Positions 51,085 to 62,313 of a stretch of DNA of 64,000 nucleotides are shown here, one piece after another (the stretch's first letter is position 1; every line of letters begins with the position of its first letter). The notes under the pieces were generated by a model. It was not told the DNA's origin. It did no database searches and worked only from the letters and a program-made list of their open reading frames with translations. Source of the stretch: an uncultured Collinsella sp. (GTDB lineage Bacteria > Actinomycetota > Coriobacteriia > Coriobacteriales > Coriobacteriaceae); NCBI GenBank assembly GCA_900767675.1, contig CAAFZX010000035.1:7968-71967 (forward strand). The letters are read 5' to 3'. The translations under genes and the position numbers were made by a program.

Positions 51085-51687
51085 ATGAATCTTTCATCCC
51101 AGAAGAGCGCGATCGCACTCTCCGCGTCCGCGGCCGCGCTGCTCATGCCGGTTTCCGCGTTCGCTGAGGACGGCGCTGCCGGTGCGGACATCCTCATCCC
51201 TAAGATGGCGGAGTTCATCCCGGCGCTCATCGCCTTCCTGATCATCTGGATCGTGCTGGCCAAGGTTGCCCTGCCGGGCATCATGAAAACCATGGAGGAG
51301 CGCGGCAAGAAGATCGAGGAGAGCCTCGACGAGGCCGAGAAGACCAAGCAGGAGGCCATCGCCAAGCGCGCTGAGTCCGACTCGATCGTCACCGACGCCC
51401 GTCGTCAGGCTGCCGACATCGTTCTCGAGGCCCGTAAGGACGCCGAGTCCGAGCGCGCCCGTATCATCGAGGCTGCTCACAAGGAGGCCGAGGAGATCAT
51501 CGCCAAGGCCCATACGACCGTCGAGGACGAGCGCAAGTCCATCTACGCCGGTGCCGCGAGCTCCATCGCCGACCTGTCCGTTGCCGTCGCCACCAAGATC
51601 GTGGGCGAGGCACTCGAGGACGATGCCGAGCAGAAGAAGCTCATCGAGCGCTACATCCAGGAAGCAGGTAGCCTGAATGCCGACTAG
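51085..51687 (+). CDS. atpF: ATP synthase F0 subunit b with signal-like N-terminus
   Basis: Subunit b is the peripheral stalk. A membrane segment (IPALIAFLIIWIVLAKVAL) at about residues 45-63 is followed by a long charged coiled coil (MEERGKKIEESLDEAEKTKQ to about 150). Unlike typical b subunits, about 28 residues precede this that look like a cleavable signal (SAIALSASAAALLMPVSAFA/EDG). Total length is 200 against about 160-170. It overlaps atpH by 11 bases. Confidence 0.93.
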   Translation: MNLSSQKSAIALSASAAALLMPVSAFAEDGAAGADILIPKMAEFIPALIAFLIIWIVLAKVALPGIMKTMEERGKKIEESLDEAEKTKQEAIAKRAESDSIVTDARRQAADIVLEARKDAESERARIIEAAHKEAEEIIAKAHTTVEDERKSIYAGAASSIADLSVAVATKIVGEALEDDAEQKKLIERYIQEAGSLNAD

Positions 51688-52153
51688 CCGCTATCAGGAC
51701 AAGGTGCTCGAGACCTACGCGCGCTCCCTTCTGGAAGCCGCTAAGGCCGAGAACCATGTGTTCGAGGACCTCGAGATGATCGAGCGCCTGGCTTCTGCCA
51801 GCCCCGAGATCATCGCCGTGCTCGACACCATGTCCAAGCGCGACCAGCTCGACCTTCTTCCCAAGGTGGCAGCTGCCTTTAAGTATGTTGCCGAGGAAGA
51901 CGAGGATGTAGTGGGCGTGACCGTCACCACGGCGATCCCGCTCGACGACGAGCTGCGTCAAACCATCACTAAGAAATGCGAGCAGGACTTCGGCCGCAAG
52001 GTATTCCTTATCGAGCAGGTCGACCCGTCTATCGTGGGCGGCCTGGTGCTCGAGGCCCGCGGCGAGCGTCGTGACATTTCTGTCAAGACGCAGCTGCGCA
52101 TCGCGCAGGAGACCCTCGCAAACTCTGCTAATACGTACGGAGGTGAAGCCTAA
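51677..52153 (+). CDS. atpH: ATP synthase F1 subunit delta
   Basis: Delta links the b stalk to the top of the alpha3beta3 head. The 158-residue protein shows the family features [14 protein letters not shown] at the start and the C-terminal [15 protein letters not shown] hairpin. Length is slightly under the usual 175-180. Its start lies within the end of atpF and its stop shares a base with the atpA start (TAATG). Confidence 0.93.
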   Translation: MPTSRYQDKVLETYARSLLEAAKAENHVFEDLEMIERLASASPEIIAVLDTMSKRDQLDLLPKVAAAFKYVAEEDEDVVGVTVTTAIPLDDELRQTITKKCEQDFGRKVFLIEQVDPSIVGGLVLEARGERRDISVKTQLRIAQETLANSANTYGGEA

Positions 52154-53751
52154 TGTCCGAAACCCTCAATGCCCAGGATATCGCCAAGAAACTGCAGGAG
52201 CAGCTCACGAGCCTCTCCGCGACGGTCGATACGCATGAGGTTTCAACGGTCGACGAGGTAGGCGACGGCATCGCGCGCGTCTCCGGCCTCAAGAGCGCCA
52301 TGGCAGGCGAGCTTCTGGAGTTCAAGAGCTCCGATACCGGTGAGACCGTCTTCGGCCTCGCCCAGAACCTTGACCGCGACGAGGTCGGCGCCGTTCTGTT
52401 TGGTGCCGTCGACTCCATCAAGGAAGGCGACGAGTGCCGCACCACTGGCCGCATTATGGATATCCCCGTGAGCCGTGCCATGCTCGGCCGCGTCGTCAAT
52501 CCGCTCGGCCAGCCCATCGACGGTTTGGGCGACATTGTCGCCACGCACCGTCGTCCCATCGAGTTCAAGGCCCCCGGCGTTATCGACCGTACCCCGGTGT
52601 GCGAGCCGGTTCAGACCGGCCTGTTGGCTATCGACTCCATGGTGCCTATCGGCCGCGGCCAGCGCGAGCTTATCATCGGCGACCGTAAGACCGGTAAAAC
52701 CGCCATCGCCATCGACGCTATCCTCAACCAGCGTGGCAAGGGCATGGTCTGCATCTATGTCGCCATCGGCCAGAAGGCCTCCACGGTTGCCAACATCCGC
52801 GAGACCCTCGCTCAGCACGGTGCGCTCGACTACACCATCATCGTTTCGGCCACCGCTGCCGATTCCGCCCCTATGCAGTACATCGCGCCTATGGCCGGTG
52901 CCGCTATCGGCGAGTTCTTCATGTACAACGGCGAGGACGGCAAGCCCGCCAGCGAGACCAACCCCGGCGGCCACGTGCTCGTCATCTACGACGACCTGTC
53001 CAAGCAGGCTGTGGCCTACCGTCAGATGTCGCTGACGCTGCATCGTCCGCCCGGACGCGAGGCCTATCCTGGCGACATCTTCTACCTGCACTCTCGTCTG
53101 CTCGAGCGTGCCGTCAAGATGTCCAAGAAGAACGGTTACGGCTCCATGACGGCACTGCCGATCATCGAGACCCAGGACGGCGACGTCTCGGCCTACATTC
53201 CGACCAACGTCATTTCCATTACCGATGGTCAGATCTACCTGCAGTCCGAGCTCTTCTTCCAGGGTCAGCGCCCGGCAGTCGACGTGGGCATCTCCGTGTC
53301 CCGCGTCGGTGGCGACGCTCAGACCAAGGCTATGAAGCAGGTTGCCGGCAACCTTCGCCTGGACCTCGCTTCGTACCAGGAGCTCGCTGGCTTTACGCAG
53401 TTCGGCTCCGACCTCGACGAGGCTACTCAGAAGCAGCTGACCCATGGTGCTCGCATGACCGAGCTCCTGAAGCAGCCGCGTTACAAGCCGTTTGAGGTTG
53501 GCGAGCAGATCGTTACGCTGTTCGCTGGCAACGAGGGCTTCCTGGATGACCTGGAGATCGCCGACGTGCTGCCCTTCCGTGCCGAGCTCATCGAGTACAT
53601 GGACAATGGCTTTGGTTCGCTGCTCGACAAGGTTCGCGCCAAGAAGATCGATGATGACACCAAGGCTGAGCTCTTGCGCGTCATCGGCGACTTCAAACAG
53701 CAGTTCATGGCCAAGCACCATTCGGATGTTTCTGGATCAGAGGAGAACTAA
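52153..53751 (+). CDS. atpA: ATP synthase F1 subunit alpha
   Basis: This is the non-catalytic nucleotide-binding subunit. The 532 residues include Walker [14 protein letters not shown], the [17 protein letters not shown] segment, the alpha-specific [18 protein letters not shown] loop (here [20 protein letters not shown]) and the [14 protein letters not shown] block with the conserved Arg. Start ATG 52153 overlaps the atpH stop, indicating coupled translation. Confidence 0.98.
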   Translation: MSETLNAQDIAKKLQEQLTSLSATVDTHEVSTVDEVGDGIARVSGLKSAMAGELLEFKSSDTGETVFGLAQNLDRDEVGAVLFGAVDSIKEGDECRTTGRIMDIPVSRAMLGRVVNPLGQPIDGLGDIVATHRRPIEFKAPGVIDRTPVCEPVQTGLLAIDSMVPIGRGQRELIIGDRKTGKTAIAIDAILNQRGKGMVCIYVAIGQKASTVANIRETLAQHGALDYTIIVSATAADSAPMQYIAPMAGAAIGEFFMYNGEDGKPASETNPGGHVLVIYDDLSKQAVAYRQMSLTLHRPPGREAYPGDIFYLHSRLLERAVKMSKKNGYGSMTALPIIETQDGDVSAYIPTNVISITDGQIYLQSELFFQGQRPAVDVGISVSRVGGDAQTKAMKQVAGNLRLDLASYQELAGFTQFGSDLDEATQKQLTHGARMTELLKQPRYKPFEVGEQIVTLFAGNEGFLDDLEIADVLPFRAELIEYMDNGFGSLLDKVRAKKIDDDTKAELLRVIGDFKQQFMAKHHSDVSGSEEN

Positions 53752-53756
53752 GCCCC

Positions 53757-56119
<2,363 letters not shown>

Positions 56120-56122
56120 GTT

Positions 56123-56515
56123 ATGCGTATCCGCATCGTGTGCCCCGTGAGCTGCGCCTATGAGGGCGACGCTGCGTTTGTGTCGATTCCGTCCACGGAT
56201 GGCGAGTTTGGTGTTCTGCCTGCTCACTCCAGCGAGATCTGCACGATCGACCGCGGTTACGTTCGCGTTTCCGATAAGGCCATGGGCACTGTCGACCACA
56301 CGTTTGCCGTGGCCGGCGGCTATGCCCAGGTTGCGGACGATGTCGTGACCGTTCTCGCCGAGCGCGCTTGCGATTTGGCGACCGTCGATGCCGACAAGCT
56401 TAAAGCTGATATTCAAGGTTTTGAAGAGAAGCTGGGTAATTTGTCGGAGGATGATGCACGCCGCGCCTACCTCTATAATGAAATCGCATGGTGTAAGCTC
56501 AAGCTTGCCCAATAG
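56123..56515 (+). CDS. atpC: ATP synthase F1 subunit epsilon
   Basis: Epsilon regulates rotation. The 130-residue protein has the N-terminal beta-sandwich (SIPSTDGEFGVLPAHSSE, VAGGYAQVADDVVTVLAE) and a C-terminal two-helix part (EEKLGNLSEDDARRAYLYNE). It starts three bases after atpD and closes the operon. Confidence 0.95.
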   Translation: MRIRIVCPVSCAYEGDAAFVSIPSTDGEFGVLPAHSSEICTIDRGYVRVSDKAMGTVDHTFAVAGGYAQVADDVVTVLAERACDLATVDADKLKADIQGFEEKLGNLSEDDARRAYLYNEIAWCKLKLAQ

Positions 56516-56551
56516 TCAAACGATTTAGCGTTCGACCATTTGCGAACACAT

Positions 56552-56590
56552 CATGCCCGGGATGGCCCAGCCACCCCGGGCATGCTTTTT
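56552..56590 (+). terminator. Intrinsic terminator of the ATP synthase operon
   Basis: CATGCCCGGG and CCCGGGCATG form a perfect 10-bp stem with a 13-base loop followed by CTTTTT. It ends 14 bases before murA, which would therefore need its own promoter or read-through. Confidence 0.9.
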
Positions 56591-56603
56591 GAAAGGGTAG
56601 ACC

Positions 56604-57887
56604 TTGGATATTATCCGCGTTGAGGGTGGCCACGCCATCGGAGGCTCCGTGCCCGTCTCGGGTGCCAAGAACTCCGCGCTCAAACTCATGGCGGCAACGC
56701 TTCTGGCGCCGGGCAAGACGACGCTGCAGAACGTGCCCGATATTTCCGATGTTCACGTGATGGGCAAGGTGCTCAAGGGCATGGGCGCTACGATCGATGT
56801 TCTCGACGAGCACACGCTCGAGATTGATACCTCTCAGGTCGATTCATGGGAGGCCCCCTACGAGCTCGTTGCCAAGATGCGCGCTTCCACCGCCGTCATG
56901 GGACCCCTGCTGGGCCGCTTCCATCGCGCCAAAATTGCCATGCCGGGCGGCTGCAACCTGGGTGCTCGCAAGATCGATATGCATATTCTTGGTCTTGAGG
57001 CCCTGGGCGTTGAGTTCGATACCGCCCACGGTTACATCAACGCTAATGCGCCCCAAGGTCTGCGCGGTACCACCGTCACGCTCGAGTTCGCCAGCGTCGG
57101 TGCGACCGAGAACCTCATCATGGCCTCTGTGCGCGCACAGGGCACCACGGTTATCGACAATGCCGCCCGCGAGCCCGAGATCGTCGATCTCGCTAACATG
57201 CTCAACGAGATGGGCGCCAAGATTGTTGGCGCCGGTACGCCCGTCGTGACTATCGAAGGCGTGGAAGAGCTCCATCCCGTTACCCATCGCGTGGTGGGCG
57301 ACCGCATCGAGGCCGGTACCTTTATCGTTGCCGGTGCGTTGATGGCCGACGATCGCGGTGTCGATGTCACGGGCTTTTGCCCCATTCACTTGGGCATGGT
57401 GCTCAAGAAGATGGAGCTCATGGGTATCGACTGCGAGCGCGTCGAGGATGGCGTCCATGTGAACCGTGCCGAGCGTATCAAGCCGGTCGACATCCAGACG
57501 CTTCCGTTCCCCGGTTTCCCGACCGACATGCAGGCGCAGATTATGGTGCTCTCCGCCCTTGCCGACGGCAGTTCTGTTATTACCGAAAACATCTTCGAGA
57601 ATCGCTTTATGTTTGCCTCTGAGCTGGTGCGCATGGGTGCCGACATTCGTATCGAGAGCCATCATGCCATGATTCATGGCGTCAAGGGCTTCTCGGGTGC
57701 ACAGGTTACCTCGCCCGATCTGCGCGGCGGAGCGGCCCTCGTCGTAGCGGGCTTGATCGCCGACGGGACGACCGAGGTTTCGGCTATCCATCACATCAAG
57801 CGCGGCTACGAGCAGTTTGTCGAAAAGCTGCAGGCGCTTGGCGCGCATGTCGAGCATGCTACCGTCCCCGATCCCGTCATCTACTAA
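56604..57887 (+). CDS. murA: UDP-N-acetylglucosamine 1-carboxyvinyltransferase
   Basis: MurA adds enolpyruvate from PEP to UDP-GlcNAc, the first committed step of peptidoglycan synthesis. The 427-residue protein starts at TTG 56604 (AAAGGG ahead) with IIRVEGGHAIGGSVPVSGAK; the catalytic Cys, the fosfomycin target, is in AMPGGCNLGARKID; GLIADGTTEV and HIKRGYE close the fold. The position just after the atp operon is common in Gram-positives. Confidence 0.96.
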   Translation: MDIIRVEGGHAIGGSVPVSGAKNSALKLMAATLLAPGKTTLQNVPDISDVHVMGKVLKGMGATIDVLDEHTLEIDTSQVDSWEAPYELVAKMRASTAVMGPLLGRFHRAKIAMPGGCNLGARKIDMHILGLEALGVEFDTAHGYINANAPQGLRGTTVTLEFASVGATENLIMASVRAQGTTVIDNAAREPEIVDLANMLNEMGAKIVGAGTPVVTIEGVEELHPVTHRVVGDRIEAGTFIVAGALMADDRGVDVTGFCPIHLGMVLKKMELMGIDCERVEDGVHVNRAERIKPVDIQTLPFPGFPTDMQAQIMVLSALADGSSVITENIFENRFMFASELVRMGADIRIESHHAMIHGVKGFSGAQVTSPDLRGGAALVVAGLIADGTTEVSAIHHIKRGYEQFVEKLQALGAHVEHATVPDPVIY

Positions 57888-57899
57888 TACAGGTTGCCT

Positions 57900-59129
57900 A
57901 TGTTTAATAAAAAGCCCCTCGCGGATACCACCACCCGAAGACCCTCAACTGGTGCGCAGGCCAAGATCTACAGTCGCGATAACGTGGCTCGCTATTCCGA
58001 GCGCGCTCGTCAACGCCGCCGTAGCCACACGATTCGTCACGTCGCGCTCATTGTCGTGCTTGGCGTGCTGCTGAGTGCCACTACCGCTGCCGGCCTGTGG
58101 TTTGCCACCATTATGGGCAAGCTCGGCGATTCTAATGTCATTACTGACAATCTGCGTCGGGTTCTGGTTGACACCGATGAGGCAAAGGATCCGTTCTACG
58201 TGCTGCTTCTTGGCACCGACGGCCGTCCGGGCGAGGATACGTATCGTGCCGACTCGATTATCCTGGCACGCATCGACCCCACGCAAAAGCAGGCGACGCT
58301 CATCTCCATTCCGCGTGATACCAAGGTCGTCTACAACGGTTCGACCATGAAGATCAACGCCTGCCATACCTACGGCGGCGCCGAAGCTATGGTCCAGGCG
58401 GTCAACGAGCTGTGCGGTGTCCAGATTTCACACTATGCCGAGGTCAGCTTCGACGGCATGCAGTCGCTCATCGATTCGGTCGGCGGCATCGACATTAACG
58501 CAACCGACGATGTCGACGACCCCGAGCATCTCGACATTAAGATCACCGCCGGTCAGCAGCACATGGATGGCGCGACCGCCCTTACCTACGCCCGCTGCCG
58601 CTACACCTATGCCGATGGCGACTACACGCGCATGCGCCATCAGCGTCAGGTACTCGGCGCCCTAGCCAACCAGATTCTCAACAACTTCGATGCCACCAAG
58701 GTCTTCGACCTCGTCAATTCGCTGTCCGACATGCTCGTGACCGATATGAGCGTTCAGGACATCGTCTCTACGGTCAATGCCATGCGCGGCATGGACGTCA
58801 ATGGCATCTACTCGGCTAACCTGCCTTCATATGCCGATGACAGCACCATGATTGATGGCGTAAGCTACGTCTTTGTCTACGAGGACGAGCTCAAGGAAAT
58901 GATGGAGCGCGTCGACGCTGGTAAGGATCCCAAGGGCCCCAATACCATGGGCCTGTCCGATGGTACTAGCTCCACGATTGGCGACCTTAACAGCAACACG
59001 TCCGACGATTACGCCAACGGCACCGCCACTTCGTCAGGCAGCTCTGACGATTCGGAAGGCTCGGGCGACAGCTCCGATTACTACGAAGAGCCCACCGGCG
59101 ACGGCAACGGCTACGAAGCCAATTATTAG
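57900..59129 (+). CDS. LytR-CpsA-Psr (LCP) family cell-wall polymer ligase
   Basis: LCP proteins attach teichoic acid or capsular glycans to peptidoglycan outside the membrane. The 409-residue protein has a basic cytoplasmic N-terminus (RQRRRSHTIRH), one membrane segment (VALIVVLGVLLSATTAAGLW), and the LCP domain with LLLGTDGRPGEDTYRADSII, SIPRDTKVV, and the substrate-binding Arg residues in YARCRYTYADGDYTRMRHQ. The C-terminal 90 residues are Ser/Asp/Gly-rich and disordered. ATG 57900 is preferred over TTG 57894. It follows murA after 12 bp, so the two wall genes are likely co-transcribed. Its stop abuts repeat copy C. Confidence 0.92.
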   Translation: MFNKKPLADTTTRRPSTGAQAKIYSRDNVARYSERARQRRRSHTIRHVALIVVLGVLLSATTAAGLWFATIMGKLGDSNVITDNLRRVLVDTDEAKDPFYVLLLGTDGRPGEDTYRADSIILARIDPTQKQATLISIPRDTKVVYNGSTMKINACHTYGGAEAMVQAVNELCGVQISHYAEVSFDGMQSLIDSVGGIDINATDDVDDPEHLDIKITAGQQHMDGATALTYARCRYTYADGDYTRMRHQRQVLGALANQILNNFDATKVFDLVNSLSDMLVTDMSVQDIVSTVNAMRGMDVNGIYSANLPSYADDSTMIDGVSYVFVYEDELKEMMERVDAGKDPKGPNTMGLSDGTSSTIGDLNSNTSDDYANGTATSSGSSDDSEGSGDSSDYYEEPTGDGNGYEANY

Positions 59130-59322
59130 TTACGCGGTTTTACCAAACCGCGTAACCGGTTGACGCTGCAAACCCGCCAGAGCGGCAATCTGCCTTTCAA
59201 CTTCGGCGGCATGACCAGAAGGTCAATGCCGCCTTGTTTCAAGGCACCTTGCTCGCTCTGGCGGGTTTTCGCTGTCGTTGCCAAAACATCGGCGTTGCCG
59301 AGGTTGGCACTTGGGGACGTTC
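59129..59322 (+). repeat. Structured repeat family, copy C
   Basis: Helix 1 is a perfect 12-bp stem GTTACGCGGTTT/AAACCGCGTAAC around TACC (59129-59156), starting on the last base of the LCP stop codon. Helix 2, AACCCGCCAGAGCG with CGCTCTGGCGGGTT (59171-59184, 59254-59267), is perfect. A small TGCCTT/AAGGCA helix, TTCAACTTC and helix 3 GGCGGCAT/ATGCCGCC (59205-59212, 59226-59233) with loop GACCAGAAGGTCA follow. The tail has TTGCCAAAACATCGGCGTT and TTGGGGACG. Confidence 0.8.
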
Positions 59323-59398
59323 CTTTTGTGCCGGCAGTTTGGGACACTCCTTGCGTTAAGAGGCTGGCGTGCGTCAACCTGTTCTCATTGCAGCAAAA

Positions 59399-59432
59399 AA
59401 TCGCCCCGTTCTCGGTCGAGGACGGGGCGATT
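59399..59432 (-). terminator. Terminator of pepT
   Basis: An 11-bp stem AATCGCCCCGT/ACGGGGCGATT has a T-run on the minus strand (from AAAAAA at 59395-59400), 26 bases past the pepT stop. Confidence 0.85.
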
Positions 59433-59458
59433 CGTCTTTTGGACTTGTGCAGCCAGGC

Positions 59459-60706
59459 TTATGCGAAGCGGGCGACGAGTTCCTGGAGGACGTCGGTCAT
59501 CTTGACGAGCGAGCTGACCGGGACAAACTCGTTAACTCCGTGGTAGCAGTAGCCGCCCGTGGAAAGGTTGGGGCAGGGCAGACCGCGGAACGACAGCTGC
59601 GCACCGTCGGTACCACCGCGAATCGGCAGCACCTGAGGCTCAACGTCGCAAGCAAGGTAGGCTTCCTTGGCGGCGTCGATCAGCTCGGGGTAATCGCACA
59701 CGATCTCGGCCATGTTGCGGTACTGCTGCTTAATCTCCACGGTCACGCGCTCCTCGCCCAAACGCTGGTTGAGCATGGCGGCGGCGAAATCAATCAGATC
59801 GAGTTTCTGCTGGAACTTCGCCGCGTCGTGGTCGCGGACGATATAGCGCGCCGTAGCGTGGTCGACGGTAGCAGACACGCCCTCAAGGTGATAGAAGCCC
59901 TCGTAGCCCTCGGTGTATTCCGGGCGCTGCACGTAGGGGAGCAGGGCATTGAAGTCGCAGAACAGATTGCCCGCGTTAACCATGCGGCCCTTGGCGTCGC
60001 CCGGGTGGATGGACTGGCCCTCAAAGCGAACGGTTGCCTCGGCGGCGTTGAAGCACTCCCACTCAAGCTCGCCGATGGGGCCGCCGTCGACCGTGTAGGC
60101 GTACTTGCAGCCAAAAGCGTCGATGTCCAACAGCTCGGCGCCGTGGCCGATTTCCTCGTCCGGGCAAAAACAAATGCCGAGTGCGGGGTGGGGCAGCGAG
60201 GGGTCCTGAGCGATGCGCGCGACAAGCGCCATGATCTCGGCGACGCCGGCCTTGTCGTCGGCGCCCAGCAGTGTGGTGCCGTCGCTGCAGACCAAGTCCT
60301 CACCCACAAGGTCGTTCAGGGCGGGAAGCTTGGCGGTGCTCATTGCCACGGGCTTGCCGTCAACGGTACCGCAGACCAGGTCGCCGCCTTCGTAGTGCAC
60401 AATGTGCGGCTTCACGCCGGCGCCCGGCGCAACCTCGGTGGTGTCGAGGTGTGCGATCAGACCCAGGGCGGGCTTGCCCTCCGCGCCCGCGCTCGCAGGA
60501 ATATGTGCGCAGACGTAGGCATGCTCGGTTACATGGGCATCGGCCGCGCCAAGCTCGCGCAGCTCCTCGGCCAGGATGTTGGCAAGGTCAAACTGAACGG
60601 TGCTCGAAGGCACCTGGTCGCAGTTTGCATCCTCGGATTGCGTGTTGATTTGGACGTAGCGAAAAAAGCGCTCAAGGACGTCGGGGTTCGTGGTGTTGTT
60701 TTCCAT
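59459..60706 (-). CDS. pepT: Peptidase T (tripeptide aminopeptidase)
   Basis: PepT is a cytosolic zinc aminopeptidase (family M20B) that releases N-terminal residues from tripeptides. The 415-residue protein carries LIAHLDTTEV, the bridging Asp in TLLGADDKAGVAE, the catalytic Glu in FCPDEEIGHGAE, SIHPGDAKGRMVNA and the RGGTDGAQLSF and GGYCYHGVNEF blocks. The ATG at 60706 has GGAG nine bases upstream. The 120 bp between it and the divergent DtxR-type gene carry both promoters. Confidence 0.95.
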   Translation of the reverse strand: MENNTTNPDVLERFFRYVQINTQSEDANCDQVPSSTVQFDLANILAEELRELGAADAHVTEHAYVCAHIPASAGAEGKPALGLIAHLDTTEVAPGAGVKPHIVHYEGGDLVCGTVDGKPVAMSTAKLPALNDLVGEDLVCSDGTTLLGADDKAGVAEIMALVARIAQDPSLPHPALGICFCPDEEIGHGAELLDIDAFGCKYAYTVDGGPIGELEWECFNAAEATVRFEGQSIHPGDAKGRMVNAGNLFCDFNALLPYVQRPEYTEGYEGFYHLEGVSATVDHATARYIVRDHDAAKFQQKLDLIDFAAAMLNQRLGEERVTVEIKQQYRNMAEIVCDYPELIDAAKEAYLACDVEPQVLPIRGGTDGAQLSFRGLPCPNLSTGGYCYHGVNEFVPVSSLVKMTDVLQELVARFA

Positions 60707-60826
60707 AAGGACCGCTCCAATCTTGGTCGTCGTGTGCAACAAGAACTCTAGCACGGTATGCCACGGCATACCGCGACGCTTGGATGGGGTAGAATCAGCC
60801 TTTGAACGCAGAAGGGACGGAAGGTC

Positions 60827-61249
60827 ATGGATACGACAAATAGCTCGCGCGAGCTGCACCTAACGGTGGCGAACGAAGACTACTTGGAGTGCATGGTTCG
60901 CATCGAAAGCGAAGAAGGGGAGACCAGTGGCGTGCGGTCGGTCGACATCGCGCAGCGTCTTGGTGTCTCCAAGGCATCGGTCAATAAGGCAGTTTCGGCG
61001 CTTAAGGCGTCCGAGCTTGTCGAGCAATCGCATTACGGCAAGGTCATCCTGACCGACCGTGGTCGCGAGGTCGGCACGGCTATCTGGTACCGTCATCGCC
61101 TTGTCCGCACGTTTTTGGTCCAGGAGCTCGGCGTCGATTTTGAGCGGGCCGATTCCGAGGCGTGCATGATGGAACATGCGCTTTCCGAGGACACGATGAG
61201 CCGCTGGCTCGCCTATCTCGAAAAACAGGGAATCAGCGTCGAGGAATAG
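60827..61249 (+). CDS. DtxR/MntR-family metal-dependent regulator
   Basis: The 140-residue protein has the winged helix-turn-helix (VRSVDIAQRLGVSKASVNKAV, slightly shortened, then LKASELVEQSHYGKVILTDRG) and a dimerisation domain with putative metal ligands in HRLVRTFLVQELG and DSEACMMEHALSEDTM. It lacks the SH3-like third domain, so it is MntR-like in size and could respond to manganese or iron. GGAAGG precedes the ATG. No metal transporter is nearby. It is followed after 12 bp by the methyltransferase gene. Confidence 0.88.
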   Translation: MDTTNSSRELHLTVANEDYLECMVRIESEEGETSGVRSVDIAQRLGVSKASVNKAVSALKASELVEQSHYGKVILTDRGREVGTAIWYRHRLVRTFLVQELGVDFERADSEACMMEHALSEDTMSRWLAYLEKQGISVEE

Positions 61250-61261
61250 CGAAACACATAT

Positions 61262-62155
61262 ATGGATACGAGTTATTACAACCGCCCCGGCGGCGAGGAA
61301 CTTATGCGCCGCATGTCGAGCGAGACCCTGTTGACGCAGGGCCCCATGGGCAGCGTGCTAATGAGTGAATACGACGCTGCCGACATCCCACCGGCGTTTT
61401 GGAACCTTGCCGAGCCGCAGACTGTTTCTCGTATCCATCGCCTGTATGTCGCCGCCGGTGCGCAGGTGCTCATTACCAATACCTTTCAGGCATCAAGCTA
61501 TGCCCTCAAGCAAGATCAGATTACGCCGTCCGTGGCTGAGGTCAATCGCGGTGCCGTCGACGATGCGCGCCAGGCGCACCCTCAGCTGCTGCTGGGCTCG
61601 ATGGGCCCGATCGGCATTGAGTGGTTTGCCGAAGACTCTGCCGAGTATCGAGAAATCCGAGGCATTTCGCGAGAGCAGGCATACGCCCTGCTCAATGCTG
61701 GTGTTGACGGTCTTCTGATCGAGACGGTGACGTCTATCCGTAATTTGCAGCCCATGCTTGCAGGCGCCCAGGATGCCGCCGACGGCATGCCTGTTTTGGT
61801 GAGTTTTGTCGTTGACGATAAAGGCGACCTGCTAGGCGATGGCCTCAACATCGAGGCTGCTGTTTTGTACGCCGAAAAGCACGGCGCAAACTCGGTTGGC
61901 GTTAACTGCTGTTCACTGGCGGCCGCGAACGTGGCGGTGCCCAGGATGGTTGCATCGGCGACTACGCCCGTCACGGTACGCCCCAACGTGGGCAATCCGG
62001 TTCAAACTCAGGATGGCCCTGTGTGGCGCGAGAACCCCGAAGCTTTCGCGCGCGCTTGCATCGAATGGAGGCATGCCGGTGCCGCAATGGTGGGCAGTTG
62101 CTGTGGAACCACGGCGATCACCACGGCGGCGATGGCCGAGGCGCTCGATATATAA
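61262..62155 (+). CDS. Homocysteine S-methyltransferase-family protein
   Basis: This 297-residue TIM-barrel protein of the pfam02574 type uses a zinc thiolate triad: Cys in GVNCCSL and two Cys in GSCCGTT, all present. The N-terminal part has LLTQGPMGSVLM, where family members have DGAMGT. It may methylate homocysteine from a free methyl donor such as S-methylmethionine or betaine, or form the first module of a split MetH; no cobalamin or folate domain is nearby. It appears co-transcribed with the DtxR-type gene. Confidence 0.83.
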   Translation: MDTSYYNRPGGEELMRRMSSETLLTQGPMGSVLMSEYDAADIPPAFWNLAEPQTVSRIHRLYVAAGAQVLITNTFQASSYALKQDQITPSVAEVNRGAVDDARQAHPQLLLGSMGPIGIEWFAEDSAEYREIRGISREQAYALLNAGVDGLLIETVTSIRNLQPMLAGAQDAADGMPVLVSFVVDDKGDLLGDGLNIEAAVLYAEKHGANSVGVNCCSLAAANVAVPRMVASATTPVTVRPNVGNPVQTQDGPVWRENPEAFARACIEWRHAGAAMVGSCCGTTAITTAAMAEALDI

Positions 62156-62160
62156 AGGTC

Positions 62161-62189
62161 AAAACCGCTCCATACGGGGCGGTTTTTTT
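62161..62189 (+). terminator. Terminator after the methyltransferase gene
   Basis: AAAACCGCTCC and GGGGCGGTTTT form an 11-bp stem with one G-T pair around ATAC, running into seven T, 6 bases after the stop. Confidence 0.92.
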
Positions 62190-62313
62190 ATTGCTTGCAC
62201 ATCGTCGGTGGCATTTGCCCAAATGGTGAATGCCGGTTTTGGCAGGTTGCTGGGCGAGCGCTGAGGGTATACCTCATGCGTACCATGATCCAAACACTGT
62301 GAGGTGTCTGCGC

